From contig JAPVLO010000982.1 of assembly GCA_027257055.1 (NCBI GenBank), positions 62,001-126,000 on the forward strand: DNA of 64,000 bases. The letters run 5' to 3'. Made by a program: the position numbers and the translations under genes. Shown piece after piece: positions 1 through 12,420 of the stretch; the stretch's first letter is position 1, and the number at the start of each line of letters is the position of its first letter. The notes under the pieces were generated by a model, which was not told the DNA's origin, did not search any database, and saw only the letters and a program-made list of their open reading frames with translations. This DNA is from Cephalopachus bancanus (taxonomy: Eukaryota; Chordata; Mammalia; Primates; Tarsiidae).

Positions 1-2690
1 CTTTTCAGTGGTGCATTTAGTCCATTCACATTCAGGCTAATTATTGAAATGTGAGAGTTTGTCCTTATCATAGATTTCTTATAGAGTTGTTGTTCTTCCA
101 CTTAGTTTTTGGTCTTTTTTTGGTTTGGGGGTTGGTTCATGTGTATTTTATTCTTTTTCCTGTACTCTTGTGAAGAATGTTGTTCTTGTTTCTTTTTCTT
201 CTGTGATTAGTACTTTCTTAAGTGTTTCATGTAGAGGTGGTCTGGTGGCAGTGTAAGCTCTTGGGGGTTAGATATGTGGGAAAGATTTTAATTCTCCCTC
301 ACTGATGATGCTTAGCTTGTCTGGGTAGGTTATTCTAGCTTGAAGTTGTTTGTCTTTTAGAACTTTGAAGATAGGGCTCCCAGCTCTCCTAGCCTGCAGG
401 GTTTCTGTAGATAAATCTGCCGCTATTCTAATTGGTCTTCCATGGTAGGTAATCTGGCCTTTTTCTCTTGTTGCCTTTAGGATTTTTTCTTTTATACCTA
501 CTCTGTTTAGGCAAATTATTATGTGTCTAGGAGTTGGTCTTCTCATTTGTTGTCTTACAGGGGTTCTCTGAATCTCTTGTTTTTGAATTTTTGCATCACT
601 GATTAGGTAAGGGAAGTGTTCTTGAATAATCTCATGGAAAGTTTGTTCCAGTGTGGTCTCTGTCTCTCTTTCTGTCTCAGGAAGGCCAATTACTCTTAGG
701 TTTGGTCTCTTGAAGTAATCGCTTATGTCTTGAAGGTTTGTTCTGTCTTTTTGAGCTTGTTTTCTGTGTTTTTAACAGTTTGTGTTAGTTCTATATTTTG
801 GTTCCAAAGCTCTGAGATTCTTTCTTCTTCTTGGGTAATTCTGCTTTCCATGCTTATCAGTTTTTTATTTATTTCATTCACAGTATTCTTTATTACTGCT
901 ATCTCAGTTATCAGCTCCTTTCTAATTTCTTCTTGTCTCTCCTCAATTCTTTTTAATCTCTCCATTAATGTTTTGATATCTAGGTTTGTAGTTTGAGACT
1001 AGTCATTCTGGGGGCTCTTCATTGTTTGCATTCCAAAATCAGTTTTCTCAGTGTCTGCCCTCCCAGGGGTCTGTGAGAGACCCATATTCTTCTTTTGGTT
1101 TTTCTTCATTTGTGTTGGGTTTTCTCTCTCCCCCCCCCTTTCTCTCCCCTTCTTCAATTCTGTTTTTCATTAAGGTGGCATTTATTTTGCTTCATTTGTG
1201 CAATCTCCTGTTCTTCCTAATGAGGTCCTCTGTCTTTGTTCACTTTTGAGTTTGGAGTATGGGCTGCAGGCTGTACTTTTTGCAGTTTTGAGGCTTAATT
1301 GAGGCGGAAGCTGTGATTCAGAATCTATATGCTGATTCCAGCATCCGCCAACCAGTGTATGAGCCAACTGGAACCTATTTCTCACTGCCTTACAATCTGT
1401 CTGTGCAGTGGTTTGTAGGTTTGGCCCCTGGAGCAAAAGGAGGTACAACAGAGAAAAATAATGGAGGTTGTGGGAGTCAATAGGAAGTTAGAGAGATGAG
1501 GGAGAGGGAAAACAGACATACATACCAACTAACAGGTGAGAAGGAGATACAAGGCCGGAGAAAATTGAAAAAACATGCAAGCAAAATTCCCTAAGGAATA
1601 CTGATAGCTGCACAAAGACAGACCAATAAAATAATGCCTATTGATGCATTTTGCCTAACACAAACAGATAGTGTAAGTCAAAAAGCAAACAAAAGTGAGC
1701 TAAACCAACAGTCAAAATGATAAAGTCAAAATAAGAAATCAGACTATCTCTGGAATCTTTCCTGTCTAAAGTCTCTTCAGCTCTGATCTCCAGCCTCTCC
1801 ACTTTGCTTTCATTGCAGACAGCTAGATTTACTTGCAGCTTGGGTTTGTTCTTTTAGTCTGCTACCTGGGAAGTCTGCAACACTTAGTTGCCTTTGATTC
1901 AGCATAGGGGAGGGGCTTTGTCTCCTGTTTTGCGATGTTACTTTAGGAACTGAAGTGTATGCTGCTCATGCGTTGGCAGGGCAATGCAAGCCTCTGCCTG
2001 GCGAATGGCTGAGGTGGCAGTTTCTCTTTCGCAGATTCTTTCTCTCTGCTCATCTGGGTCCCTGGGTGATCCACTATGATGGACTGTGGTGGCATGGGAG
2101 GCACAGGGGATCAGCTGCACAGCTGGGCACTGGATCCAGGATGCCAACAGCGGGCTGGGGTGGAGGAGGGGGTCAGGATTTCCCTCCTCTGGAGCTGAGA
2201 GCCTCCAATCAGCACCTCCTTAAGATATGCTGTTCCCTTACACAAGCATGGGGTGGCACACTGAGTGCCTCAGGCAGGGTGGGCTCCGAGCTCCAGTGAT
2301 CCAAAGCTCAAAAGGGCAGACAGTGAGCAGCGAGAGTGACCCTGGGCCCCTCACAGTGTACTTTAGCCAGAAATGGAACCAGTATCTCTGAGGGGTGGGT
2401 GCCCAGAGCCTCCCTGGTTGACCGATGGTTTGGTGCTGGGTGCTGGGCAAGACGATGTAGCCAGGGAGGGAGCCAAGACCCAAGACTTCCACGTGGGCAG
2501 GAGTCATGTATAGTGGAGCAGCAGCAGCTGGGTGCCACAATATCCGGCCCTGCATGGGACCCAAGGGTCCCCGGGCCTCAGACCAGTGTGGCTGGTGGTG
2601 GGCAGTGGGGGGTGAAGAAAAGAGTCTTTTTGGGAACTCACATTAGGAGAATCTCACAATTCCACCTATGCCATCACATCTTATCAGAAC
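1..2690 (-). mobile_element. L1 retrotransposon, 5' half (copy 1)
   Basis: Read on the minus strand, the block runs from a 5' leader (about 2690 down to 1020), through ORF1 (about 1000 down to 255), into the first bases of ORF2 at the window edge. The ORF2 start at 1-55 closely matches the same region of copy 2 at about 4275-4330. The leader has a GC-rich, multi-G stretch at 2100-2600. The rest of the element lies left of the window. It abuts the truncated RT region of copy 2 near 2690, so one copy probably inserted into the other. I did not find the duplicated target site. Assignment as L1 is firm; the exact 5' boundary is approximate. Confidence 0.85.
255..965 (-). pseudogene. L1 ORF1 protein remnant
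   Basis: ORF1p is the RNA-binding chaperone of the L1 particle. Two minus-strand open pieces survive. One at 723-965 reads as a charged, heptad-rich coiled coil with many E/K/I/L residues. One at 268-546 reads as the C-terminal RNA-binding part and ends in a stretch on resin-like PDKLSII-type residues seen in L1 ORF1 C-termini. Between 546 and 723 the frame is broken. The order coiled coil then C-terminal domain, followed by the ORF2 start at the window edge, is the normal L1 order. No intact ORF1 remains. Confidence 0.8.
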
Positions 2691-5600
2691 TCCGTGGATG
2701 TTTTTTGATATGTGTTGTTGAATCTGATTTGCTAAAATCTTGTTGAGAATTTTAGCATCCATGTTCATCAAGGATATTACCCTGTAGTTCTTTCTTTGTT
2801 GAATCTTTTTTGGCTTTGGTATCAATGTGATGTTAGCCTCATAAAATGATTTGCAGAGTTCCATCTTTCTCAATAGCCTGGAATACTTTCAGTAAGATTG
2901 GTATCACTTCCTCCTTGTATGTTTTATAGAATACTGCTGGAAAACCATCTGTCCAGGGCTTTTTTTTTTTTTTTTTTGTAGGTAGTTTTCTTATGGCATA
3001 GTCAATTTCCTGGATTGTTACTGGTTTATTTAGGGTCTCAATTTTTACTTATTACAACCAGGGGTGATTTTATGATGATTATAAAGTCCTTTAGGCTTTG
3101 AAGTTTGTTTCCATACATGTGTAGATAGTAATCTCTGATTATCATTTATATTTCTTTAGGGTCAGTTGTGGCTTCATCTTTGTCTTTCTGATTGAGTTTA
3201 TTTGACTTTTTCTTGGTCAGTCTATCTAGGGGACCATCAATCTTGTTTATCCTTTCAAAGAATCAGCTATTTGTTTCATTGATTTTTTGTATTATCTCTT
3301 TTTTTTTTCTATTTCTTGGATTTTGGCTTTTACTTTGGTGATCTGGGTTCTTCTGCTGAAGTTATTATTTTGGTGTTCATGCTTTTCCAGCTTCCATGTC
3401 TTGTTAGACTGTTAATTTGTGATCTTTCCATTTTCTTCATCTGTTTGTAGATATATGAATTCCTCTCTCACTACTGCTTTCGTGGCATCCCAGAGTTTTT
3501 TGTAAGATGTTTTGTTATTTTCATTTGTTTCTGGTATCTTTCCCTCTCTGTTTTGATTTCCATGCTGACTCAGGAATTGCTTAGCATCATGCTGTTTAGT
3601 GTCCATGTCTTTGTGGGTTTGAGGGAAGTTTGTTAGTGTTGATATTTATTTTTATTCCACTATGGCCTGAGAAGGTGCATGACAAAATTTCAGTATTATG
3701 AAATTTGTTTATGCTTGATTTATGGCCAAGGATTTGGTCAATCTTAGAGTACATTCCATGTGGTGATGAGAAGAATGTATATTCTGTGATTGTTAGGTGG
3801 AGTGTTCTACAGGTATCAAGTAAGTCCATGTGTCATGAGTCACACTGAGGTTCTAAATCTTCTTGCTGAATTTTTGTCTTGGTGATCTGTCTAGGGTAGT
3901 GAGGGGGGTATTAAAGTCACCAGCTATAATAGTGTTAGAGTCAATATCTTTTTAAAGTTTGCCTAGAAGTTGTTTTATGAAAGTTGGTACTCCTCTGTTG
4001 GGTGCATATATGTTTAGGATGGAAATTTCTTGTTGATGGATTGAAACTTTTATCATTATATAGTGTTCTTCTTTATCTTTTAAATTTTTGATAGCTTAGA
4101 GGGTATTTTGTCTGATATTGAGATCACAACTCCTGCTTTCTTGTGTTCAATTCACCTAAAATTTTGCCCCCATATTCTTACTCTGAGTTTGTGAATGTCC
4201 TTTCTGGTGAGATGAGTCTCTTGGAGACAATATATTGTTGTCTCATGATATTTTACCCATTTTGCCATTCTGTGTCTTTTAGTGGTGCATTTAGTCCATT
4301 CACATTCAGGCTAATTATTGAAATGTGAAGGTTTACCCTTGTCATTAAATTCTTATAGAGTTATTGTTGCTAATTTTTGTCTTTCGATTTTGGTGTTGAT
4401 TCATGTGCGTTTTCAATATTTTTCCTGCACTCTTGGGAAGATGTTGTTCTTTTTTCCCTTTCTTCTGTGTTTAATACTTTCTTGAATGTTTCTGGTAGAG
4501 CTGGTCTAGAGGCAGCAGAAGTTCTTAGGGATTGATGGTCTTGGAAAGATTTTAATTCTTGCTCACTGATGAAGCTTAGCTGGGTAGGTTACTCTTGGTT
4601 AAAATTGTTTATCTTTGAGTACTTTGATGATTGGGCTCCAAGCTCTCCTAACCTGAAGTGTTTCTGTAGATAAATCCTCTGTTCTTCTAATTGGTCTTCT
4701 GTGTTAGGTAGTCTGACCTTTTTCTCTTGCTGCCTTTAGGATTTTTTCTTTTATACCCACTTTGTAAAGGCAAATTTGCATATGCCTAGGGTGGTTTTCT
4801 CATTTGTTGTCTTGCAGGGGTTCTATGAATCTCTTGTTTGAATGGTCACATCACTGATGAGATGATGGAAGTTTTCTTTGATAATATCATGGATGTCCAA
4901 TTACTCTTAGGTTTCGCCTCTTTAAATAATCACTCATTTCTTGAAGGTTTTGTTCTATCTTTTTAGACTTCTTTTCTATGTTGTTGACTGTTTGGGTTAG
5001 GTCTATATTTTGGTCATCAAACTCTGATATTCTTTCTTCTGCTGGCTGATTCTGTTTTCCGTGCTATCAGTTTTTTATTTATTTCATCCACAGTATTCTT
5101 TACTGATTCTATCTCAGTTATCAACTCCTTCATATTTTTCTTTTATCTCTCCTCAATTCTATTTATTCTCTCTATTAATGTCTTGATATCTGGGTTTGTA
5201 GTTTGAGACCAGTTATTCTTCTGGCTCTTTATTGTTTGCATTCCATAGTCTGTTTTCTCAGTGTCTGACCTCACAGGGATTTGTGTGAGACCCATAGTCT
5301 TCTTTTGTTTTTTCTTCATTTGTATAGATTTTCCTCCCCCCCACCCCACTTTTCATTCTCCCTTTTGCTTAATTCTGTTGTCAGGACGGTGGGGCTGCTT
5401 TTACTTCTGTATTTTTCAGTTTCCTTTCTTATGTGGATCCTCTAACTTTGTTCAATCCTGAATCTGTTCTGAGTCTGAACTGTGGGTTGGGGGTTGTACT
5501 TTTTGCTTTTTTGAGATTTAATTGAGGGGGGACCTGTGATTAAATATCTTTCTGCAGATCCCAGTATCCACTGACAGGTGTATGGGCACCCTGGAACCTA

Positions 5601-6735
5601 CTTCCCACTGACTTACAATTTGTTCATGTAGTGGGTTACAGTTTGGGTCCCTGGAAGCAAAATGAGGTATGAAAAAGGAAAAGAATGGAAAAAGGAAGGA
5701 GAGGGTTGAGAGAGAGAGAAGGGTAAGAGAGAAACAGATGTACCAGCTAGCATGAAAAGAGACACAGTGACAGAAAAGAGTAAAAAGAACTAAAATGCAC
5801 AATCCAGAAAAAACCTCCCTATGATGTACTCTTCCCATTCACAAACTGGAAGTCTAAAGATAATTTTTTAAAAGTCAGTTGAATAACAGAAACAAAGGAA
5901 GTACAAAATTGTTTTCAAAAACAGAAAGGAAGAGAAAAAAACTAAAACAAAAACCAAAAATGAGCCAAACAGACAAAAAATAAAATTAAATTAAAAAAAG
6001 AAACCAAACTCACTCTGTGATCATTCCTATAAGTCCAACTCCTTTCAGCTCTGATCTCTAAGTCTCAGGGCAGGCTGATAGGGTTACTCTCAGTGCAGGC
6101 TGATATGCTCACAGCTTGTGTCAGATGCCCCAGGCATACTGTGGGAGTAGGGTGGATTAACTCTGGACTCACCTGGTTTGCTGTCAAGTCTGCCACTCAA
6201 ATCTGACCAGTGTCCAATCTAGTATAGGGGAGGGGCTTTTTTCTCTCCCAGTTTGATGAAATTACCTTAGGTCCCAAGTTGGATTTGGAGACTGGGCAGA
6301 GCTGGGTGGATATGGGTGGGGCAATGCAGGTCTCTACCAGGTCCTGGGACAGAGAAAATGGCTGCAGTGGATGTCTCCCGCTGGGCAGGAGACTTCTTTC
6401 CATGTCTCCTCAATCCTCTCTACACTGATCAGATCCGGGGCTTCAGCTGATGCACTATAACAGGTGATCGTGTGGGTCAGGCAATGAGAATCAACCGTCT
6501 TCAGCAGGCTCTTCTCTGGAGCATCCTGCATGAACAATAGCAGATGATCTTGCACCCTGCACTCCAATGTCAGGGTGGTGGGGCTTGCAGTCACTCTTAG
6601 AGGGGTCCTGGATGCTTGATCCTGAGTCTCCCCTCAGATGGACTTTCACTCTCCCACCAGCAAATGCCTACTCATGCAGAGTCTTTATGGTGACTCTGTT
6701 GAGTCACCATCTTAAACTCTGCCCACTTTCTACTT
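2690..6735 (-). mobile_element. L1 retrotransposon (copy 2), 3' truncated or interrupted
   Basis: On the minus strand this copy has a 5' leader (about 6735-5360), ORF1 (about 5330-4480), the ORF1-ORF2 junction and the endonuclease part of ORF2 (about 4330-3410), then the start of the reverse transcriptase (about 3000-2690). It stops inside RT where copy 1 begins. Open pieces are short: an RT fragment at 2643-2873, endonuclease pieces at 3412-3606 and 3596-3829, and an ORF1 coiled-coil piece at 5143-5349. Stops and indels show it is dead. A 10-bp-arm hairpin lies close to its 5' end. Confidence 0.82.
6687..6710. repeat. Perfect short hairpin in L1 5' leader
   Basis: Arms ATGGTGACTC (6687-6696) and GAGTCACCAT (6701-6710) are exact reverse complements around a 4-base TGTT loop. 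Each arm contains TGACTC, an AP-1-like half. The hairpin sits at the extreme 5' end of L1 copy 2, where L1 promoter activity resides in related elements. A regulatory role is inference only. Confidence 0.6.
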
Positions 6736-6736
6736 T

Positions 6737-6743
6737 TGCTTTT

Positions 6744-6795
<52 letters not shown>

Positions 6796-6925
6796 TCCTT
6801 CCTTCCTTCCTTTCCCTTCCTTCCTTCCTTCCTTCCTTCCTTCCTTCCTTCCTTCCTTCCTTCCTTCCTTCCTTCCTTCCTTCCTTCCTTCCTTCCTTCC
6901 TTTCTTTCTTCCTTTCTTTCTGTCT
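6737..6925. repeat. (CTTT)n then (CCTT)n microsatellite
   Basis: About 60 bases of CTTT are followed by about 115 bases of CCTT, then mixed CTTT. It lies on the tail side of a minus-strand Alu fragment that begins right after it, so it probably grew from that element's A-rich tail. The long proline/serine/phenylalanine and lysine/glutamate/glycine frames across it on both strands are artefacts of the repeat. Confidence 0.97.
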
Positions 6926-7172
6926 CACTCTTTTGCCCAGTCTGGAGTGCAGTGGTATTCTCATTCCTACCACAACCTCAGCATGTAGGGCTCAGGTGAT
7001 TCATTAACCTTGGCTTCCAAGCAGCTGGCACTAAAGTCACCTGCCATTATACCCTAACTAATTTTCTTTTTTAATTTACTTTAGACATGAAGTCTTGTCC
7101 AGTTTTTCAGGGTAGTCTTGAGCCCCTGGACTCCAGTGGTCCTTTCACCTTCACCTTACAAAGTGTTGGGAT
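6925..7172 (-). mobile_element. Decayed Alu-like SINE
   Basis: Starting with a TCTCACTCTTTTGCCCAG-type segment and a GGAGTGCAGTGG box, it continues through a CAAAGTGTTGGGAT-type end. The order is that of a reverse-complement Alu. Many substitutions and small gaps make it one of the oldest Alu copies in the window. Confidence 0.75.
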
Positions 7173-7851
7173 ACAACTTATTTTTAATTGCCTGTGATTT
7201 TGAGGAATTAACCATAAAATATTTTCCTAGTCTGATGTCCTGAAGTGTTTATGATCTTTTCTAGTGGTTTCATGATTTGGGGAATTAGGTTTGTTGTTAA
7301 TCCACTTTTTAAAAATTTTTAGGTATGCTGAGAGATAGGGTTCAGTTTCATTATTTTGCCCATCATTATCCAGTTTTTCCATTGCTAAGATTGCAAGGAG
7401 TATTTCTTTTCCAGTACATGCTTTCACCACTTTTGTTGAAAATTATTTGGTTATAAATATGTGGATTTTTTGTAGTTCTTCATTATATTTTATTGTTCTG
7501 TAGGTCTATTTTTATGCCAATACAATACTGTCTTAATTACTGTAGCCTTATTTTTAAAGAAATTGAGTCAAGTAGTTTGATGCCTCCAGCTTTATCTTTT
7601 CGTAATTAACTTGGTTCTCTTTTTTGGGGGGAGTGGTTCTATACAAATAAGGTGTACACTGAATCAATAGATTCCTTTTGGCAGTACAGTAATTTAAATG
7701 ATAGTAATATGTTAGTTCATGGGATAGATCTCTGCATTTGTGACCTCATGAATTTTTTATCAGTATTTTGTAGTTTTTAAAACAAGTTAATCATTTTGTA
7801 ATCATCGGATACATGTGATAACTTGTTACTTAGGTATATTCCATGAGAGTG

Positions 7852-7856
<5 letters not shown>

Positions 7857-7910
<54 letters not shown>
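7857..7910. repeat. (AT)n microsatellite
   Basis: An uninterrupted alternating AT run of about 54 bases lies within the old L1. Confidence 0.97.
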
Positions 7911-7912
<2 letters not shown>

Positions 7913-8982
7913 CGTTTCAGTTCTTGGGGAATCTTCCAGGTTCTGCATGTTAAGAATGGTGTTGGCTGCAGTTTTATCGTAGATGGCTATTACAGTGAGG
8001 AATTTTACTTTGATGCCTAATTGTTTGAGGGTTTTTACATCAAGAAAGGAGGTTGGATTCTATCATATACTTTTTCTTCATCTAATGAGATAATCACATT
8101 GTTCTTGATTTTTACATCTGTTTTGTAGTGGATTGATTTGTTTATGTTGAACCAGCCTTGATTCCTAGGAATGAAGTCTGCCTGGTTATTATAAATAAAC
8201 ATCTGTGCACTGATGGATGCAACTTGCTAGTATTTTGTTAAGTATTATTGCATCTAAGTTTATCAGGGAATTAGACCAGCAGTTTTCTTTCCTTGTTGTG
8301 TCTTTGCCATTTTGGGGGGTATCAGGATGATATTTGATGCATCAAAGGAGCTAAGATAATTTCTTTCTTCACATTGTTTGGAATACTTTCAATAGAATTG
8401 TTATCAGATATTTCTTGTGTATTTTGTAGAATTTAGCTAAAAAGCCATCTGACCCAGGGATTTTTCTGCCTGGAAGATTTGTTACTACTGAATCAATTCT
8501 TTGATTTGTTAATGATTTGTTTAAATTTTTGATTTCTTTCCTGATGCAATTTTGAGAGATTGTATGGTTCCAGGCATGTATCAATTTTTCTATAAATTTT
8601 CTAATTTCACACATACAAATGTTTGTAATAATCTCTCATTATTTTCTGTATTCTGGGTCATTTGGAACACCTCTCTTTTGCTTTCTGATTGTGCTTATTA
8701 AATTTTTTCTTTTCTTCTTCTTCTCCTTTTTCTTTATTTCTTCTTTTTTCTTTATTCTTCTTGTGTGTGTATGTATCAGACCAGGAGTCTGTCACTCATA
8801 TATGTACATAGCTAAATACAGATATATATATGTTAGTCTTTCAAATAACCAGTCTTTCAACTTCCTGATATTTTATATATTTTGTTTTGTTTTGTTTTTT
8901 GTTGTCGATATTATTTAGTGTTTTCTTCCCCCCTTACTTTGATTATTTATTTGCTTTGTTGTTTTGGGGATTGGATTATCTT

Positions 8983-9270
8983 TTTTGGTTTTTTTTGAGT
9001 TGGAGTCTCACTCTATCACCCAGACTGGAGTGCAGTGGCTGCTCCTGCCCGCTGCAGCCTTGACCTGCTGGGCTCTGGCGATCCTTACACCTCAGCCTTC
9101 TGAGTAGCCAGAATTACAGGCATGCATTACCACGGCTGGCTGATTTTTTGATTTATTGTAGAGATGAGGTCTCTTCAAGTTGCCCAGTTCTCGGACCTGG
9201 AGGCTCAGTCAGTCCACTCACCTCAGCCTCCCAAAGCACGGGATTACAGGCTGAGCCACCAAGCCTGGCT
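8983..9270 (-). mobile_element. Alu-like dimeric SINE with 15-bp target duplication
   Basis: The copy has a T-rich tail, then GAGTTGGAGTCTCAC, the GGAGTGCAGTGG box, a mid-element T-rich linker near 9145, and a second arm ending in GCCTGGC. It is flanked by a perfect 15-bp direct repeat, GGATTGGATTATCTT, at 8968-8982 and 9271-9285. That proves L1-type retrotransposition into the old L1 ORF2. Confidence 0.95.
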
Positions 9271-9936
9271 GGATTGGATTATCTTGACTTTCTAGTTTTG
9301 GTAAGTGGATCCCTCCCTTTTTTTGGAATGTGTTATAAACTTCCCTCCCAGTACTGATTTCTTTATGTACCAGAGATTTTGATATTTTGTATCATTGTTT
9401 GAATTTGTTTCCAGGAATTTTTTTTATTTCTGCCTTGATTTTTGTGTTGATCCAAAAGTTATTCAGAAGTATGTTGTTTAACTTTCATGTATTCGTTTGT
9501 TTGGGGGGGATTCTGTTGGTTTTAATTTTTCTTTTTGTTTCACTTTGGTCTGAGCCAATGGCTGGTGTGATTTCTAGCCTTTGAAACTTGTCCACACTTT
9601 ATTTTTGTCAGAGTGTATGGCCAGTCTTGGAGTAGGTTTCATGTGTGGATGAAAAGAATGTCTGTTCTGTAGATGTATTCGGTTGAGTTTTAGTTAAGGT
9701 TGATTTTCTTGTTAATTTTGTGGCTCTATGTTTTGTTAGTGGAGTATTAAAATTATTGCAATGAGTATAGTTGCATGACTATTTCCTATCTTAGTTTAAT
9801 TAGCAATATTTTACAAATCTGGGTGCTCCTATGTTGGGTACATATATATTCAAAATGGATATTTATTATTGGTGGGTTGAACCTTTTATCATTATCAAAA
9901 TCTATTTTTATCTGATATAAAAATAGGTACTCCTGC

Positions 9937-10250
9937 CTTGTTTTGTTTTGTTTTGTTTTGTTTTTTTGAGTTGGAGTCTCATTCTGTCGTACAGACTGGA
10001 ATGCAGTGGCCGCTCCCGGCCACCGCAGCCTCAACCTGCTGGGCTCCGGCGATCCTTCTGCCTCAGCCTTCTGAGTAGCTGGAACTACAGGTGCACACTA
10101 CCATGCCCAGCTAATTTTTTTTTTTTGATTTATTGTAGAGATGAGGTCTTGCCAAGTTGCCCAGGTGGGTCTTGAACCCGTGGGCTTAGGCATTCCACTC
10201 ATCTCAGCCTCCCAAATCACGGGATTACAGGCTGAGCCACTGAGCCCAGC
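9937..10250 (-). mobile_element. Alu-like dimeric SINE
   Basis: The tail is a (TTTTG)n run, followed by the two 7SL-type arms in reverse complement. A 9-bp direct repeat, TACTCCTGC, flanks it at 9928-9936 and 10251-10259. It interrupts the start of the old L1 ORF2. It closely resembles the copies at 13.6 kb and 25.7 kb, which suggests one active subfamily. Confidence 0.93.
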
Positions 10251-10574
10251 TACTCCTGCTCTTTTTTATTTTACTTTTTCCTGGAAGATTTTTCTTCAGC
10301 ACTTTGCCATAAGCCTGTGTCATTTGCCAAGAGAGGTTTCCTGAAGGCAGCAGAAGGATGGATCATGTTTCTTTATTCAATTTTCTATTTGTGCCTTTTT
10401 AGTGGAATGTTCACTTTATTTACAGATTAAATTAACTATTGCTTTGTTGAGTTTATTGCTGTCATATTGCTATTAAGAAACTTCTTGGCATTTTAGGTTT
10501 GTGGCTGATGTGCATAGCCAGTTAACTCTATGCTTGCCTATACTTTAGTGATGGGTAGGACTGTTCTTACATTT

Positions 10575-12420
10575 ATTTGCTTGGGAATATTTATTTGTTT
10601 ATTTTATTGTAAAAATGTGGGGTATAATTCAGATTTAGGTATATAAATAGTCTGCATGCAGGTGAGGTTTTGACCTCCAACTGGTCCTCACTTCCCCTTA
10701 TTTAGGATCAGTTATCCTTGCAATGTTATGTGCCACTTTTTCTCCTTCCCTCTTCTGGCAGCGTTCTGTTACTGCCTTTCCCTCCTTTAAAGTATTGTAA
10801 TAAATGTTCAGGACCCAATTATGAGTGAGAACATGTGGTATTCAACTCTTCATTTCTGTGATAGATCATTAAATATGATGGGCTCTAAAGCCATCCAAGT
10901 TGCTGAAAAATTCATAATTGTGTGCCTTATGGCTGCATAATACTTCGTTCTGTATATGTACCACATTTTCTTTATCCAGTCTACTTTCTATGGGCAGTGG
11001 CATGGTTCTCATGGTTTTGCTATGGAGAATAGTGCTGCAATCCAACATGCATATCCAAGAATCTTCTTTGTAGAGTGATTTGAGTTCCTCTGGTATATTT
11101 CCAGAAAAGAGATTGCTGGGTTTTATGTGGGTAAGTTTTTAAAAATTGGTACATTGTTTTCCATAAAGATTGAATTAGTTTGCCCTCCCGCCAACAGTTT
11201 AGAAGCATTCTTTTTTCTCTGCATCCTCACCAGCATCAGTTTTTGGTGTTTTTTTTTTTTTTTTTATTAATGATGGCCATCCTTATTGGAGTTAGGTGGC
11301 ATCTCACCATGATTTTGATTTGCATTTCTTTGATGATTACTGAGGCTGAGAATTTTTAATGTGTCTTTTGACTCTCACATGCCTTCTTTTGAGCAGGGTC
11401 TATTTGTGTCCTTTTCCCACTATTTAACACTTTATTTTCTTTTTGCTTGTTTGAACTTCTTGTAGATCCTAGATGTTAAACTTTTATCATATATATAGTT
11501 AGCAATTTTTTTTTTCCCATTCTGTAAGTTGTCTCTCTGTTCTCTTGCTGGGTTCTTTTACGTTGTCAAAGCTTTTCAGTTTGAAGAGGTCATGTTTGTC
11601 TACCCTTTCTTTTATGGCTTACCCTTTTAGGGTTATGATCAAGAATTGACTGCCTAGTCCGATGTGCAGAAGGGTGTTTCCTGTCTTATATTCTAAGATT
11701 CTTATAATTTGAGATTTTATGTTTATGTCTTTTATCTATTTAGAGTTGATTTGTGTGTTTGGTGATAGCTTAGGTTACTGTTTTATTCTTCTATATGTGT
11801 TCAGCCAGTTTTCTCTGCACCATTTGTTGAATAAGGTCTTCTATCCCTTGCGGTTTTCATTGATAGCTCTTCAAAGACGAGTTGGTTGAGAAATTGAGTT
11901 TTTGCTCTGGAATCTTTATGCTATTCCATTGGTCTTTATACTTGTATTAATACCAGGTTGTTTTGATTAGTTTAACTTTATAATAAAGTTTAAGTTCTGG
12001 AAGTATAATACCTCCCACTTTGTTTCTATTGCTGAACACCTCTACAAAACTGAAAACACACACACATATTAAAGCAAAAGTTCAAAGAAAACTAAACAGC
12101 ATTATCAGAGCCTTATGACAGGGTAAACTAACATTTCAATAATTAGCCTGAATGTGAATTGACTAAATGCACCACTGTAAAGGCAAAGGATAGCAAACTG
12201 AACAAAAAGCATAATCCAACAATAAGTTGCCTCCAGGAAACACATCTCACTACAAAGGAAACCCACTGACTCAAAGTTAGAGGTTGGAAAATGAGGTTTC
12301 AGGCTAAAGAATATAAAAAAGTCAGGAGTTGGAATTTAGTGTCAGACAAAACAACCTCAAAACTATCAAAACATTAAAAAACATATAGAAGGACACTACA
12401 TAATGATAAAAGGGATTTTC
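10575..12420 (-). mobile_element. L1 insertion with 5' inversion (twin priming)
   Basis: From about 10575 to 12045 the sequence is minus-strand L1: the 3' UTR near 10600-10900 and the ORF2 C-terminal region to about 12040. From about 12050 to 12420 it is plus-strand L1, covering the ORF1-ORF2 junction and the endonuclease start. The 5' part is thus inverted against the 3' part, with the middle of ORF2 missing. This arrangement is the known outcome of twin priming during L1 integration. The old L1 appears to resume at about 12425. I could not define the target duplication precisely. Confidence 0.75.

Larger units (their letters stand above)
7175..10570 (-). mobile_element. Old L1, ORF2 region, with two Alu insertions and an AT tract
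   Basis: On the minus strand this reads from the start of ORF2 (about 10550) through endonuclease (about 9840-9300), RT (about 8640-8000) and the C-terminal part (about 7800-7200). An RT fragment open at 8369-8614 shows the residue pattern around the GSDGF turn. Alu copies split it at 8983-9270 and 9937-10250. The (AT)n run at 7857-7910 is internal. Its ORF1 and leader appear to continue at 12425-14450 beyond a younger L1 insertion. Many stops; no coding capacity. Confidence 0.75.

Noticed and set aside
6567..7007. Long frames with repeated FLPS or KEGR residues on both strands
   Set aside because: They are translations of the (CTTT)n/(CCTT)n microsatellite and have no independent support.
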